This document shows positions 1-11,399 of a DNA stretch of 64,000 nucleotides, piece after piece. The stretch is taken from the NCBI RefSeq assembly GCF_033807575.1, contig NC_084719.1:310001-374000 (forward strand), read 5' to 3'. The notes beneath the pieces are model-generated. The model did no database searches. It saw only the letters and a program-made list of their open reading frames with translations, and was not told the DNA's origin. Position 1 is the stretch's first letter. Every line of letters begins with the position of its first letter. The position numbers were made by a program, and so were the translations under genes. This stretch comes from Cydia pomonella (Eukaryota; Arthropoda; Insecta; Lepidoptera; Tortricidae).

Positions 1-990
1 GGCGTCGGTTTCGAAACATCATAATTATGTCCGTCTGTATAAACGTGACCAAAAAGCCAACCGCAGCTGACTACAAGATGTAACTATAAAATATGCCTTT
101 TTGTCGGCGGCAGACGTGACCAACATCGTGACATAATACCAATTACAGTACAAAAAACAACGTGCAAAATGTCGCACACATTCAATCAAAACTTCAACAA
201 CATCCTATCTTCCCTGCTCATGATTTTCGATATCGCACTGTCGGCTTCTGGACATTGAATAGAAACTCCAAAAAACCTTTCAGAAGTTTTGGGAGATTTT
301 TAAATTTTTCTTTAGTAAGCATTTTATTCAAGGGCGTTGTTAATCAAATTGTTTTCCCTCGCTAAGTGGAGCCGTGTTAATGACATTAGGCTTGATGGGA
401 GCTTGAAACAGGGCCACTTACGAGGGGACACTGTCCATCGTAGGTGTTTTTCTTTTATAATTACCAGGATGATAATCTCAATTTAATTGTCGAGAAAAAT
501 GTTTTGTTACCCGTTCCTTTCTCATTGAAATGGGAATTTTAAAATTCATCTAATTCACATTTAAACAGACAGCTATGGAAATCAGCTGGTAAAACTTTAA
601 AACTAGGTACCTTAAGTTCCAGCAATGTGGAAAGACTAAAAACAAAACTTAGTTACAATTTTGAACTGGTCAATCAAGGTCGTTCATACATTTAGCTGAG
701 AGTAATGTATGAATGGCCTTGATTTGCTGTTGGCCTCGCCGGTATTTATGCATGATCTGTTTTAATTGTTAGGTCTTCTTAGACAATAAACAAATAGGAT
801 CAGACCAAGTGAACTGTGCATGGACTTTAAAATGACAGATTGTGGAGATGAGATTATGAAGGATATTGAGAGAGAGAGAGCGCACTCGTAAACAATGCAC
901 CAGTAATTTCGGAACAGTGACAACCATAACAGTAATTAATGCAGCTGAAGTTGTCACCCGAATGCCACCTTAAATGTATTTTTAAGACGT
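1..990. other. no recognisable feature
   Basis: AT-rich sequence. Open frames here reach only about 130 codons and show no domain. A short GA run lies near 868-880. Nothing else is seen. Confidence 0.5.
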
Positions 991-1170
991 AAGTACACGG
1001 TTGTAAGGCGTCACGGTAGACCTCGTCGGAGATGGCGGGACGAACTTGATGCCTTCGACAGAGACTGGTGGGAGACTTCCGAGGATAGGGACACGTGGAA
1101 GAATAAGAGGGAGGCCTTTGCCCAGCAGTGGGACAGTATAGGCTCATAATAATAATAATAAAGTACACGG
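991..1170 (+). mobile_element. 5'-truncated RTE-type LINE tail with 10-bp TSD
   Basis: The inserted segment is 1001-1160. It encodes the last residues of an RTE-clade ORF2 (frame 1015-1149, stop TAA). The reading GRPRRRWRDELD is followed by DTWKNKREAFAQQWDSIGS and the stop, which is the usual C-terminus of lepidopteran RTE LINEs. The 3' end runs into an (ATA)n tail. The 10-mer AAGTACACGG stands directly before (991-1000) and after (1161-1170) and is the TSD. The copy is dead because it lacks the endonuclease and reverse transcriptase. Confidence 0.85.
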
Positions 1171-1592
1171 AGTCTTCCAAACATTCAAAATGTCGTCTAA
1201 TTTTATTCTCTTTAGAACTTGCCATAGCACAAAAATTCTCAAGCAACACCAAATAAGCATGTCCCTTTAAAAAACAAGGTTCAAAGTTCGTAATCTACCG
1301 GCAACCTTTGGGTGAAATTAGAAAAGTTCCTTCCTTATTTTGAGAGAAACATCCGCTGTTACTAGCAAGTATTTAAATATTAAATTTGTTTATTAAGCCA
1401 TGACCTTATTTTTAAATTAAAGGGCGATACTTTACTTTCACAAGCGGTGGAGTTAATTAAAAGGGAAATAAGGGAATTTGAGTTGAGTTCAAAGTACAAA
1501 ATGCTAATTTGAGTTGTCACGTTCATGTTCGCCTTAAGTCCCAGATTCTTTAGCTTTGATTTCTAAATTTGGAATCCTGACTTATTTAATAA

Positions 1593-1751
1593 GGTCCATG
1601 GAGTCCCAGCGCGCACAAGTTGTTTGCAGAAATCTCGAAGCGTCTGGTTGACGTAACTGGTGACCAAGGAGTTGGCGGCTTCCTCGCACAACGTATCAGC
1701 ATTGCGATGCAACAAGGAAATGTCGGCAGCATTCCTGCTACAATGCCTCAT
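1593..1751 (+). pseudogene. LINE ORF2 C-terminal relic, copy 1
   Basis: The frame reads GPWSPSAHKLFAEISKRL and continues VDVTGDQGVGGFLAQRIS, then IAMQQGN. The same peptide pattern recurs at about 10388-10557 as GPWGPSAKILFKEISQRL with AGSYLGQRISLAIQKGN. Two independent copies with conserved protein but diverged DNA point to a transposon-coded segment. I believe it is the tail after the reverse transcriptase of a non-LTR element, but I cannot name the clade. No TSD was found. Confidence 0.5.
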
Positions 1752-1759
1752 TTTATATT

Positions 1760-2245
1760 GAAGGTAGGTAATACCTCTGTATATGTCTATTATGTAAATA
1801 AAGATTTTATCCTTTAATGAAAATCAATATTAATGTTTGGGATAAAGCCTTTTTACAGGCCTCTGAGACTCAGGAGGCTGTTGATCCCACCTAATGGCAA
1901 AAACGAGATGTCGATATTAAATAGAATGACACTCATCATGAAATCCATATAACATTTGAATACAGATTGCAGCAGCATTGCGATTCGTCTGCTTATATAC
2001 CACCTTTGAAACAGCAACTTTGAAAGCTCCTAGCATGTAAATAAAGCCCTCTTCCGAATATGTGATTTAAAAACTACTTTTTAACACAATTTACATAGAA
2101 CACTTAAAGTACTCATAGAACAACGCTCATACTACAACTAACGAACTCACAGAAAATTAGTTTTATTTCCTTAGCAATTATACGAAAGCGTTGAATAAAT
2201 TGCTATAAAAGTCATACGTATTATTAAATTAGCAAGTATAAATGG
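1760..2245. other. no recognisable feature
   Basis: AT-rich sequence up to the TTAA that flanks the piggyBac element. No coding or repeat signal was recognised. Confidence 0.4.
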
Positions 2246-4005
2246 TTAACCCTTAATAGGGCATGGCATGGGAGCTTATATTAGAGTATTTGAAACAAAT
2301 GTATATTTTTTTATTCAAGTAGAAGATTAAAACACCATACTTAGATTTTAAAAATTATTTATTTTAATATAAAAAAAAACCTGTGGGAAATATGTTCCTT
2401 CAGACCGCTATTGGCAATCGGTTTCCTCCTAATAGAAATTATTAATATCATCATACCTAAATAAGCATTAATTTCTTTTTCAGTAACATCAGTCCAACCA
2501 TGAGATCTTTTTTCATGAGCATAGTTATTTGTATTTAATGTAATCATTTCTGGAGTTGAGTCAGTGAATATATCCTTAAAATAATCTTTTGGAATACTTC
2601 TATTGTTATACACCTTGTTTACCTGTAGTGGCCGGTCAAATAATGGGACATTCCAGTCATCCACCACTGTGGCCCATATATGCTGCCTATTTTGAGCTGT
2701 AGCATAACTGGGTCTGGGAGCTCTAGGTATATAAATGTTATTTGTGGTTGAAGGCTGATTTATTAGTGTTGTTGAAACCGGTTGATGTGGCTGTGGTTGA
2801 GCCGTTGGTAGTTGATTGACGGCAGGGTTAGGTACCAGCTCTTCCATAACTGAAATATCCATCTCATCCTCAGGCTGCGGGGTGTTGGCTCCTTCCATTC
2901 TTGCAATGTCTTCCATTTCAGCAAAGGTTTGGAATGGTGATGGAACATCTAATATACACTTTTGACTTGGAGGCTCTACTACGGGCTTACAAATATCCTG
3001 TTTACATAATAATTAAAATATCATGTATGCATATTATGTATAATACAATATTTTAACTATTCAATTTATTTTGTAGATAGTAAAATATAAAATGAATTTA
3101 TAAACCCCATGATTTATAAAGTCCACCTTATATTACTAACTAATAAAGCAGGTAAACTATTAGTTGCTCTCTCTTGAATGGCTTCCTATTCAGCCAAATT
3201 GTTGAATTAATCACCTGCAAAAGTTATGTTAAAATATATGAACTGTAACTAATGTTTTCATAAAAACAAAAAAAATAGATAAATAAACTTACCAAACAAA
3301 TTATCAACCTCCATGTCGTTATTTTGCATCTCATCCAATTTAGTTATCATCCACGTATCTTCTGTCCACTGATCATAAGCATTATGGTTGCTGGTTTCCG
3401 ACTCCTCACTCTCAGAGGAGCTTAACAACATATTTAACGCCCTATCCACATCTTCAGTTCTTGAAAAATCAAGAGTTTTCTTGTTCTGTAATCATAACAT
3501 TCAATAGTATGTTGATATTTATATCACTTGTATGCAAGAAAGGGATTTCTTATTGGTCACAAGGAACATATATCCCACCCATGAAAAAATAACATTCCTA
3601 TACGGTCAGTAGTACTATATTTCCCACATCTTTTAATTCTCAAAAAAACATTGTAATACTACAGTAATCACAAAAATATTACTATAATTACATAAAGCAA
3701 CTCAAAACCTATCGATAATACTGCTTCAATAAAACTTACCGGATTTTTTCGCAACATAATGAATTTTTATCAAATTTCTTGTTCAATTTCACCATGGTTG
3801 ATGACACCGACTGACGTTGTCACTTTGACATCTGACAGAAAACAAAAAACTTTTGCGTTCCGTTTCACGGTTTTAATTTTTGGCGTAGACAAACTAATGT
3901 ACTTTTTATATTTGACATAAGGAGGGATATATCTGCCTTCAGAGAGATTAGAGCACCCAATAATATTGATGGGAAATATACTCCTACCACCCTATTAAGG
4001 GTTAA
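2246..4005 (-). mobile_element. internally deleted piggyBac-type transposon
   Basis: The element is 2250-4001 (1752 bp). It is bounded on both sides by TTAA (2246-2249 and 4002-4005), the piggyBac target. The ends carry a perfect 12-bp terminal inverted repeat, CCCTTAATAGGG at 2250-2261 and its complement at 3990-4001. Inside, on the minus strand, lies a spliced transposase gene that stops before the catalytic DDE core. Both ends look intact, so the copy could in principle have been mobilised in trans, but it makes no full transposase itself. The TIR match does not extend past 12 bp, which is usual for the superfamily. Confidence 0.85.
2359..3757 (-). pseudogene. piggyBac transposase, N-terminal part only, multi-exon
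   Basis: Three minus-strand exons can be read. Exon 1 (3740-3757) starts at an ATG, codes MLRKNP and ends at a GTAAGT donor. Exon 2 (3293-3485) follows a TTACAG acceptor in phase and is acidic and serine-rich (LLSSSESEESETS). It ends at GTAAGT. Exon 3 (2359-2997) follows an AAACAG acceptor. It contains the start of the piggyBac DDE_Tnp_1_7 domain: DYFKDIFTDSTPEMITLNT, then NNYAHEKRSHGWTDVTEKE and INAYLGMMILIISIRRKP. The reading ends shortly after in HRFFFILK and a stop. No catalytic aspartates are present, while intact family members run several hundred residues further. The exon 2 donor leaves phase 1 while exon 3 reads from phase 0, so either one site is wrong or the gene is already broken there. 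The start of transcription should lie in 3760-3990, near the right TIR. Confidence 0.75.
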
Positions 4006-4510
4006 ACTAACCGAGATTTAATGAAGTGAATTTATGGAACTGTTTCTTGACTTCATGAATATACATCTTAACGCCTCCAAATTCGGCTGCTTTATTCATC
4101 GTACCGGATCAGTTTGGAACTGTAATTGTTTTTATAGAAAATAATTAAGTACCTATTAATGAATCAAACCATTGGATATATGAATAGATATAGGTTATAT
4201 ATTTTTGTGTGATTTTAAAACAGAGAATGAACACGAAATCAAAATTTGGGTCAAAAATATGTATGAAAATTTCCAAACGTTTTCCGTAACTCACTGGAAG
4301 ATTTTGTAGGACATACGGTGAAATTGTGCTTATGTTGTACATAATAAGGAAATATATCTTTTCACCAAATTTTATCAAAATATGAGAAAAAATAAAAAAC
4401 CGACAGCAAATAAAATGCCCTTATATGATAAGTTGGATTATTGTACCAACATTAAAATTGAATTCATAAAGCATTTTTGGATATAATAATATATTGCTTA
4501 TTATTATTAT
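4006..4510. other. no recognisable feature
   Basis: AT-rich sequence between the piggyBac right end and a LINE 3' fragment. Nothing recognised. Confidence 0.4.
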
Positions 4511-4680
4511 TATTTTTATACCACGACGGTGGCAAGCAAGCATACGGCCCGCCTGATGGTAAGCAGTCACCGTAGCCTATGGACGCCTGCAACTCCAGAG
4601 GTGTTACATGCGCGTTTCCGACCCTTTAAAAATCAGTACACTCCTTTTTTGAAGAACCTCATACTGTAGACCCATACCAA
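4511..4680 (-). mobile_element. LINE-type 3' end (CGGTGGCAAACAAGC family), copy 1
   Basis: Read on the minus strand, the segment runs through a GCTTACCATCAGGC-like box to GCTTGCCACC and an A-rich end. The plus strand shows GGTGGCAAGCAAGCATACGG, CGCCTGATGGTAAGCAG and CGCCTGCAACTCCAGAGG. The same block recurs at 29080-29445, 52875-53228 and 59938-60155, and its inner part at 37966-38140. The ACCATCAGG box and the A tail resemble the 3' ends of the LINE-E copies near 23.9, 24.6 and 34.4 kb. No open frame was recognised, so this is probably 3' untranslated sequence. Confidence 0.6.
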
Positions 4681-6646
4681 TATATACCAATTATTTATTA
4701 CAAAAAGTTAGTTGTTATAATCGTACCTAAGCTAGCCAGCGAGTATGACAAAATCAATATGAAAATCACATTTAAACAATTTTTAAGATCCATGCATTAA
4801 AAACGTTTATATTTGTAGTTAAACACATTTATTTAAATAAAAAGTTAGCTCAAGTCCGATGATATAATATATATTAGAAATAGAAATAATTATTTCGTAA
4901 GCACAAAATATAAACAGAAATCATAAGGTAGGGCCACGAAATGATCTCATCTCAGCATGTTGCTGGCGAATTTCAGCGCAGATCTTCCGATGAAATCTCG
5001 GTTGCATTCTGTTCTGCATCACGTGTAAAATAACTAGTTAGGTTGTTTAATGGGAATTATAGACGGAGTCCAATTTAACCGGCGGTACAACATAGCCGAA
5101 TCTCCCCTACTCACTAAAGTAAAGCTCAGTTTAATCTTCAACATTAGGCCTAATGTTTCTCTCACCGAACGTTAACACGATGCATTAATGGAAAAGGGCA
5201 CAAACAAATAGCATAATAATGTAACCACCCAACTAGTAGGCTGACTAACTAAACAGAATACTAAACAGGCTAAACGGGAGAGATTTATATCTATTTATTT
5301 TCAGTTTTTCTTTCGCTCATAGGGTTGCTACTTTAACGTAAATAATATATAAGTAAATACTGGATAATCTTACGCAAATCGACCTAGTCCCACATTAAGC
5401 TGAAATAAGCGAGTTTTCAGTAAATAGTGTTTAATAAAAGCTCAGTTTTGGTGTTCATTTCATAGACTATAAGCGATATTACAATGTATAAAAAGGCAAA
5501 AAGTTGCTTTCCATAAAGATTTCATGCTTAATGCTGCACTCGACGCCAATGACTTCGCGCGTGTGGGCGAAGCTTATACCCCTCACCGCACCACCCGCTG
5601 CAAAATATTGGGCGCGCAGAGTTGTGTATTCGAAATAGAATTTCGTTTGCTCGCGCGCACAACGCAGCACAGATCCGTCTAGCAACACGACTTACCCCGC
5701 ACTGACCATACGGACGAGAGCGGGGTAATAGTAGGAACCTAGGCGGGAATAAGGCTTATTTTTTAGGAATTGAGGCATAGTTTTATGAATTTGAAAAAGC
5801 AAGAAAACTAAATCTGTTTATAGCGTTTTGTGAGAAAGATTGTAAAGTTTCATATATTTCTGATAAAAGTAGTAGTAGCAGTAGTAATAAAGATAGAAGA
5901 ATTTTTTTTTCAGAAAAAAACATATCTTTGGTCATATTTTGTAGTTTGTTATATATTTTTTTCTGCTCAGAAAGCGTCATATTTAATATAAAAAATGGTT
6001 TAGAGTAACTCAATTTTACGGTATTTGGCTGAAAATCTCCCACAAGACCTTTGTTGACCCAAAAGATGTGACGGAGAGCTTTTTGTCTGAGATAAATCTT
6101 TTTATGCAAATTTTGTTTATCTATTCTGCAATTTAATTCCCGACATGCAATGCAATATAGTAGATTAAATTTTTAAATTCTAAATTTTTACTTTGAATAA
6201 AGCGGGACTATGGTCATAAACCTAACAACTAAAAGAATTTTCACCCAGATAATATATATTTCTGATATCAGTGTACGTTAGAATTGGCCTCATGGTTAGA
6301 GACAACCCTAAGTCACACCCTACGGTTAAATAGCAGCCCTGCAGCAGATCATACGTGAGATTACAGCATGGCCACCTAAACCTATAGGAAAAGTTTTAAT
6401 GCGATTTCTTTAAGAACCCTCCAAGAGATTAAGCTAACCTACATCTAAGAACTTTCCTGAATATTAAGAACTGATATGCAAGAACGGAGGTGCGGGGATG
6501 TTTTAATACAAACTTTTTAAGAGCTTGGTTACAAGACTCATTTACAAACCTTATAAAATATATTTATTCATAAGATTGTTTTGTGGACATAAGAAAATGG
6601 GTTTTGGAATATTTAAAATCCTGCCCTAAATGCCCCAATCGTTTTT
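4681..6646. other. mostly featureless; GC-raised patch at 5540-5725
   Basis: A GC-raised patch at about 5540-5725 holds a 69-codon minus-strand frame that I do not recognise. It could be part of an unclassified repeat or a solo long terminal repeat. A (GTA)n microsatellite lies near 5865-5890 and produces a leucine run in a 108-codon minus-strand frame. The rest shows nothing. Confidence 0.4.
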
Positions 6647-6764
6647 ATTGACGACCGGCCGGGCCTAGTGGGTAGTGACCCTGCCCATGAAGCCGAACCT
6701 GGACCATGGGCACGAATCCCGGTAAGGGCATTTATTTCTGTCACAAACACAGACATTTCTATCT
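6647..6764 (+). mobile_element. SINE-B head fragment
   Basis: The tRNA-like head reads GACCGGCCGGGCCTAGTGGG, with an A-box-like stretch, then CCATGGGCACGAATCCCGG (B box) and TAAGGGCATTTATT. This is the same head seen in minus orientation at 16574-16817 and 24154-24400. The body is short and degenerate and runs directly into the composite repeat that follows. Confidence 0.6.
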
Positions 6765-6769
6765 TATAC

Positions 6770-7217
6770 CTTTAAACGAGCAATTCTTGTATATATATAT
6801 ATTTCTGTGATCTCGGAAACGGCTCTAACGATTTCGCTGAAATTTGGTATATGAGTTTTTTGGGGGTATACAATCTATCTAGATTAGTCTTATGTTTGGG
6901 AAAACGCGTGTTTTCGAGTTTTCATGCGTTTTTCTTTCGACGCAAAATATGGTCGCTAATTTCGTATTGCCGGCCACTGTCCGTCTGGTCCAGCGGGTTA
7001 AGACGCGGACTGCTAAACGAGTGTTACGGGTTCGAATCTCGCCCAGTGACTAACTTTTTTTTTATATGTTCAAGTTTATATATATATTTTTAATTTTTAT
7101 TGTTTTAGACAAGTTTAATTTAGTAAAAAAATGTAGTTAAGATTATCACTTATACACCACCATGTTACAATAAATAGTCATAAGTGTCATAACCGAGCAA
7201 AGCTCGGTCGCCTAGGT
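6770..7217 (+). mobile_element. composite repeat N with a captured tRNA-like segment
   Basis: It begins with GAGCAATTCTTGTATATAT, then CTCGGAAACGGCTCTAACG and GGGAAAACGCG. It ends with the palindrome CCGAGCAAAGCTCGG at about 7192-7206. Related copies in minus orientation lie at 25365-25540 and 55168-55320. Here the middle (about 6968-7050) is a tRNA-like unit with GTCT/AGAC D-arm pairing, a GGGTTCGAATC B box and near-complementary ends (GCCACTG/CAGTGAC). The tRNA-like part is absent from the two other copies, so it was inserted or captured. Confidence 0.55.
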
Positions 7218-8660
7218 ACTTTATATTTAAGTAAGTATGTATTTTCATCTACCAGTCAACCATTGGGTCAAACAGACACAATCAAATCAGAGACGATTTG
7301 CAGCAATCATGCCAAAGAGAATCGTGACTCTGCTGGGTAGGGTTAGACATAGTAAGTATTAACAGCATTCTGTATGCGATTACAAAAAAATATGACTGCC
7401 CAATCCTTATCTACTGGACTGGACAAATCAGTCAGGTAGAATCCCCATATAAAAATGTTTAAATAGTTTATGTAAATATTATTAAGTTAACTAACGAAGC
7501 TATTAAATATGTACATCTATAACCAACATCTATGGAGTCTCAGTGCCTTGAAATAAATAATTTATTATTATTATAAGCTTGTTTCCATAATTTCGGCTTG
7601 AGGTAAACTTTCCTTTTATTCAGAATTCCCGCACAATAAATGTGTATATTTATACATTTTTTTTTCAACTACTGCCATGAATTTCATCACAACATTTCAA
7701 ATCTCAAACGCTTTACAACGCCTCAGTTGGTTCATATCATCTGAACTATGATTTCGTTCGTGAAATATTCTGCAAAATAAAACTGTCTAGTGCAGTTCGC
7801 TTGAGCTGGTCGGTATGTATTGTATAATGCCGGGTGCATACATAATAGTATTTTATATGACTGCTTCATAATGTGAGGCATTAAAATGCGAGTGTGGGTT
7901 TATGAAACGAGCTGAAAGCGAGTTTCATAAAATCATTACAAGTGTGATTTAGTGCCTAATTAAGATCAGTTATATACACTGCTTTATTTACAAATATTAT
8001 AAGCTATCTATGATGTGTTCAGGGACATGTCATCTTGACTGAAACTTGATTTTTTTCCATCGAGCGATAGTCAAAACTCAGTATTCGAATCGCCTAGAGA
8101 AAGGCCTCAATTAGGCTAATAAAATAAAAGTTAAAAATAAATAAACAGAATGCTGAAAGCTGTTCTAGTGCACCGTATAAACCCTAATTTGAATCTACAT
8201 CCATACGCCTGCCTCTATAAATTAGCTTAGTCTAACACTAACAAAGATTGATCATCCGATCGGAGGACCACGTTCTCGTCGAGTGCTTTCTGTAATGGTC
8301 AAAACTGGTTACTTATATCATATTTAGGTACCTAGCCAGAGACGTGAATAAAATAGGATTTATGGCAAATTGGCACGATGACAAATTTTTAAATCCTCTT
8401 TAACATTTTCGGTACACTTGACTTAATTCCGAAAAACACATTATTTCAGCTATACTCAAAAGTTTTAACATAAGTAAATAGTTGCATTTTATTTTAGTTA
8501 GTTTAACCCTCGCGCGAAAACGCTTCGTGTCCGTTTGTGACGTCACGGTTTAGTTGGTGGTAGGGTGGTAGATATTGTTTACATTAGTACTTTACGCGTG
8601 AATATATTACTTTACATTACATACAAATACAAATAGGTTTTAGGGCCAATTGTAAATGTG
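7218..8660. other. mostly featureless
   Basis: About 7440-7575 ends in a polyadenylation-like AAATAAATAA followed by (TTA)n and could be an old LINE 3' end. Nothing else was recognised. Confidence 0.35.
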
Positions 8661-8692
8661 TAATTTTTGTGGCTTGAAAGCCACAAAAATTA
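8661..8692. repeat. perfect 15-bp hairpin
   Basis: The arms TAATTTTTGTGGCTT (8661-8675) and its exact complement (8678-8692) are separated by two bases. It may be the centre of a decayed palindromic MITE; no outer arms were recognised. Confidence 0.7.
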
Positions 8693-9236
8693 TGATTTAT
8701 TATTATCAACGCTTTTTGAAAGCATCCTCGTTAAAAAATATCGCTGAATTCGTAAAATACTGACTCGAGTTTCGTAACTCGTTTTCATTTCCAAAAAAAT
8801 ATACTATTCTGTAAATTAGAAAAAATGTTTTGTTTTTTTTTTGTTTAAAATTAAATAAATTCCTAAGCTACATCACTACATCATGACCAAGTCGCAACAT
8901 GTTTTAAGGTAGGTAAGTTATAATTATTCTTCTATAAATGTGCTCAAAATAAATCATACTTTTTATAGATTCCGTTTTGACTTCACTAAACTAGTATTTT
9001 ATTCAATCGTGATATAATAGAGATGAGTATTTCAGTCGAGTACCGTTGCTGACTTGCCTAAGTAAGGTACGAGATTGGAAAGCTTGATTATATCGTTATT
9101 GTATACAACAATTTGTCTACAAGTCATCCAAAATAATACTTTTATATTATAACTATAAAACCGAAATAATAAATGATAAGTTACAAAAAAACACAAAGTA
9201 AGACAAAAATGTAGACATAAACGCGTGACTCACGCT

Positions 9237-9290
9237 CCGCTCCCCGCGCCCGCGCCCGCGCCCCGCGCGCGTTATGTCTTTTCTATGGGA
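9237..9290. repeat. GC-rich low-complexity tract
   Basis: A run of CGCGCCC-type words (CCCGCGCCCGCGCCCGCG) stands in otherwise AT-rich DNA. It is followed by GGGAGCGCGGCGGCACGTCA. No open frame or promoter motif was recognised. Confidence 0.5.
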
Positions 9291-9429
9291 GCGCGGCGGC
9301 ACGTCATTGGTCAATTTTTTATAGTTGACTAAAGCGTGTTGAAATGAATCTTATAGTTGAGTGGGAATTAAATTTACGCAAGTATAGTTTGGTATATGAA
9401 ATCTTTATTCAACCACAGTCGACGAGTAG

Positions 9430-9850
9430 TAAATAGTTATTTGTTTTACAAGGTGGCAAAGTTGTTGTTAAACCGCTCGTGCTAATATTGATACCCGAGA
9501 AAGCGAAAGATTCCAAAATTGAACCACGAACGTAGCGAGAAGTGGAATCTTGAGCGTTGCGAGGGTTAAACAAATTGTGTCTCCGTGTGAAACACAAAAA
9601 TTTCACCACACCAATGCAGGTACTAACTATCAAATACCAAATAAATCAAACCAAATGAAATCCAAATGAACGTAATAAAAATATTATCATTCAAAATTAT
9701 TATTTGAATAGTCAATTCTACCAGCTAATTTAAGGAAACAACTCGAAATTTGAATTTGATTACTTTGCTCTTCATGTGGATAAAAAGCAACTTGCTCATT
9801 ATTTTTTGAATAATCAAGAAGGCCTTTATAAAAACTTAAAAATGTGTCTT
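9430..9850 (-). repeat. unclassified interspersed repeat, copy 1
   Basis: Shared blocks with 27335-27725 in the opposite orientation include TTTGTTTTACA, the GCGTTGTGAGG/GCGTTGCGAGG region, TGTTTCACACGG-like words and TCTTGATTATTC/TCTTGATTGTTC. Both copies are diverged and about 400 bp long. A 74-codon minus-strand frame lies inside but is not preserved in the second copy. Confidence 0.6.
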
Positions 9851-9862
9851 CAAAATTTAGGT

Positions 9863-9970
9863 GGTACCTTAAATGAGGTCATTTAAGGTACCATTCGGAT
9901 TCAGACTACGCCAGTATTACTGCCGCAGTATTGCAGCGCGAAATTACTACCGCAAATGTCAAAATCGATG
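9863..9970. repeat. hairpin plus CTGCCGCA-type repeat fragment
   Basis: A perfect 14-bp inverted repeat, GGTACCTTAAATGA and its complement, occupies 9863-9876 and 9879-9892. It is followed by TTCGGATTCAGACTACGCC and a stretch of GCAGTATTGCAGCGCG type words. The same words occur at 29755-29800, 30095-30470 and 37785-37925, so this is a dispersed family, perhaps a MITE whose end is the GGTACC box. Confidence 0.55.
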
Positions 9971-10387
9971 CTAATGCCAAGATTTTTGAAATTTGTGATA
10001 TTATTAATGACTTCATACCTGGGGAAAAATATCGATATTTTTTTTACGTTTCTATAAAATTCCAGTGTAGACCCAGCATAATGATTATGTCGAATAAATT
10101 TATGACTTATGTTTGGTTTGAGCCTTTTCTATTATTCAGGACGATGCCCTTAAGAGACAAGGGGTATAAACAAGCTGTTTTCTTAGAAATCTTGTGTTGA
10201 GATTTCTTTTATTGAAATATTTGGAATAGATAAGTGCTTATCTGACGTGACTTGATTTTCATGTTTTTCTAAATAGCATTTTTATTATAAATGGCTTTTG
10301 AATAGCAATTATTGCTGTTCGAAACGAAAAATATCGATTTATTTATTATATACTGTAACTAGAAACTAGGCGTAGAAACTCTGGGAC

Positions 10388-10557
10388 CGTGGGGGCCTAG
10401 CGCAAAAATATTATTCAAGGAAATTTCCCAGCGTCTAACAGACACCTCAGGTGACCGGAGGGCTGGCAGCTATCTCGGCCAGAGGATAAGCCTGGCCATC
10501 CAAAAAGGTAACGCTGCCAGCCTTCTGGGTACCATAATGCATGAAGGTGACCTGGGG
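10388..10557 (+). pseudogene. LINE ORF2 C-terminal relic, copy 2
   Basis: The frame reads GPWGPSAKILFKEISQRL, TDTSGDRRAGSYLGQRIS and LAIQKGNAASLLGTIMHEGD. It is the better preserved partner of the relic at 1593-1751. It ends ten bases before the AGGGTTCCG repeat, so the two may share an insertion point. The clade is not assigned. Confidence 0.5.
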
Positions 10558-10561
10558 AGCA

Positions 10562-11399
10562 TTTTTAGGGTTCCGTAGCCAAATGGCAAAAAACGGAACC
10601 CTTATAGATTCGTCATGTCCGTCTGTCTGTCCGATTCTGTCACAGCCACTTTTTTCCGAAACTATAAAAGCTATACTGTTCAAACTTGGTAAGTAGATGT
10701 ATTCTATGAACCGCATTATGATGTTTACACAAAAATAGAAAAAAAACAATAAATTTTGGGGGTTCCCCATACTTAGAACTGAAACTCAAAAAACCTTTTT
10801 TCATCAAACCCATACGTGTGGGGTATCTATGGATAGGTCTTTAAAAATGATATTGAGGTTTCTAATATCATTTTTTTCTAAACTGAATAGTTTGCGCGAG
10901 AGACACTTCCAAAGTGGTAAAAAGTGTGTCCCCCCCCCGTAACTTCTAAAATAACAGAATGAAAAATCTAAAAAAAATATATGATATACATTGCCATGCA
11001 AACTTCCACCGAAAATTGGTTCGAACGAGATTTATTAAGTAGTTTTTTTTTAATACGTCATAAAAAATTAAAAAAAATTTTTTTTTCATCAAACCCATAC
11101 GTGTGGGGTATCTAAGGATAGGTCTTCAAAAATGATATTTAGGTTTCTAATATCATTTTTTTTTAAACTGAATAGTTTGCGCGAGAGACACTTCCAAAGT
11201 GAAAAAAAGTGTGTCCCCCCCCCCTGTAACTTCTAAAATAACGGAATAAAAAATCTAAAAAAAATATATGATATACTTTACCATGCAAACTTCAACGAAA
11301 ATTGGTTTGAACCAGATCTAGTAAGTAGTTTTTTTAATACGCCATAAATGGTACGGAACCCTTCATGGGCGAGTCCGACTCGCACTTGGCCGCTTTTTT
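10562..11399 (+). mobile_element. AGGGTTCCG interspersed repeat, copy 1 (two internal modules)
   Basis: It starts with AGGGTTCCGTAGCC. A hairpin with CGGAACCCT follows, then GTCTGTCTGTCC and a long AT-rich body. The right end has the palindrome GCGAGTCCGACTCGC followed by ACTTGGCCGC and a T run. The body holds two copies of a module starting CATCAAACCCATACGTGTGG, at 10802 and 11087 (period 285). Each module contains TTTGCGCGAGAGACACTTCC and a long C run. It codes for nothing; the transposition class is not known to me. Confidence 0.75.

Noticed and set aside
5783..6109. 108-codon minus-strand frame with a leucine run
   Set aside because: The leucines come from a (GTA)n microsatellite; no motif was recognised.
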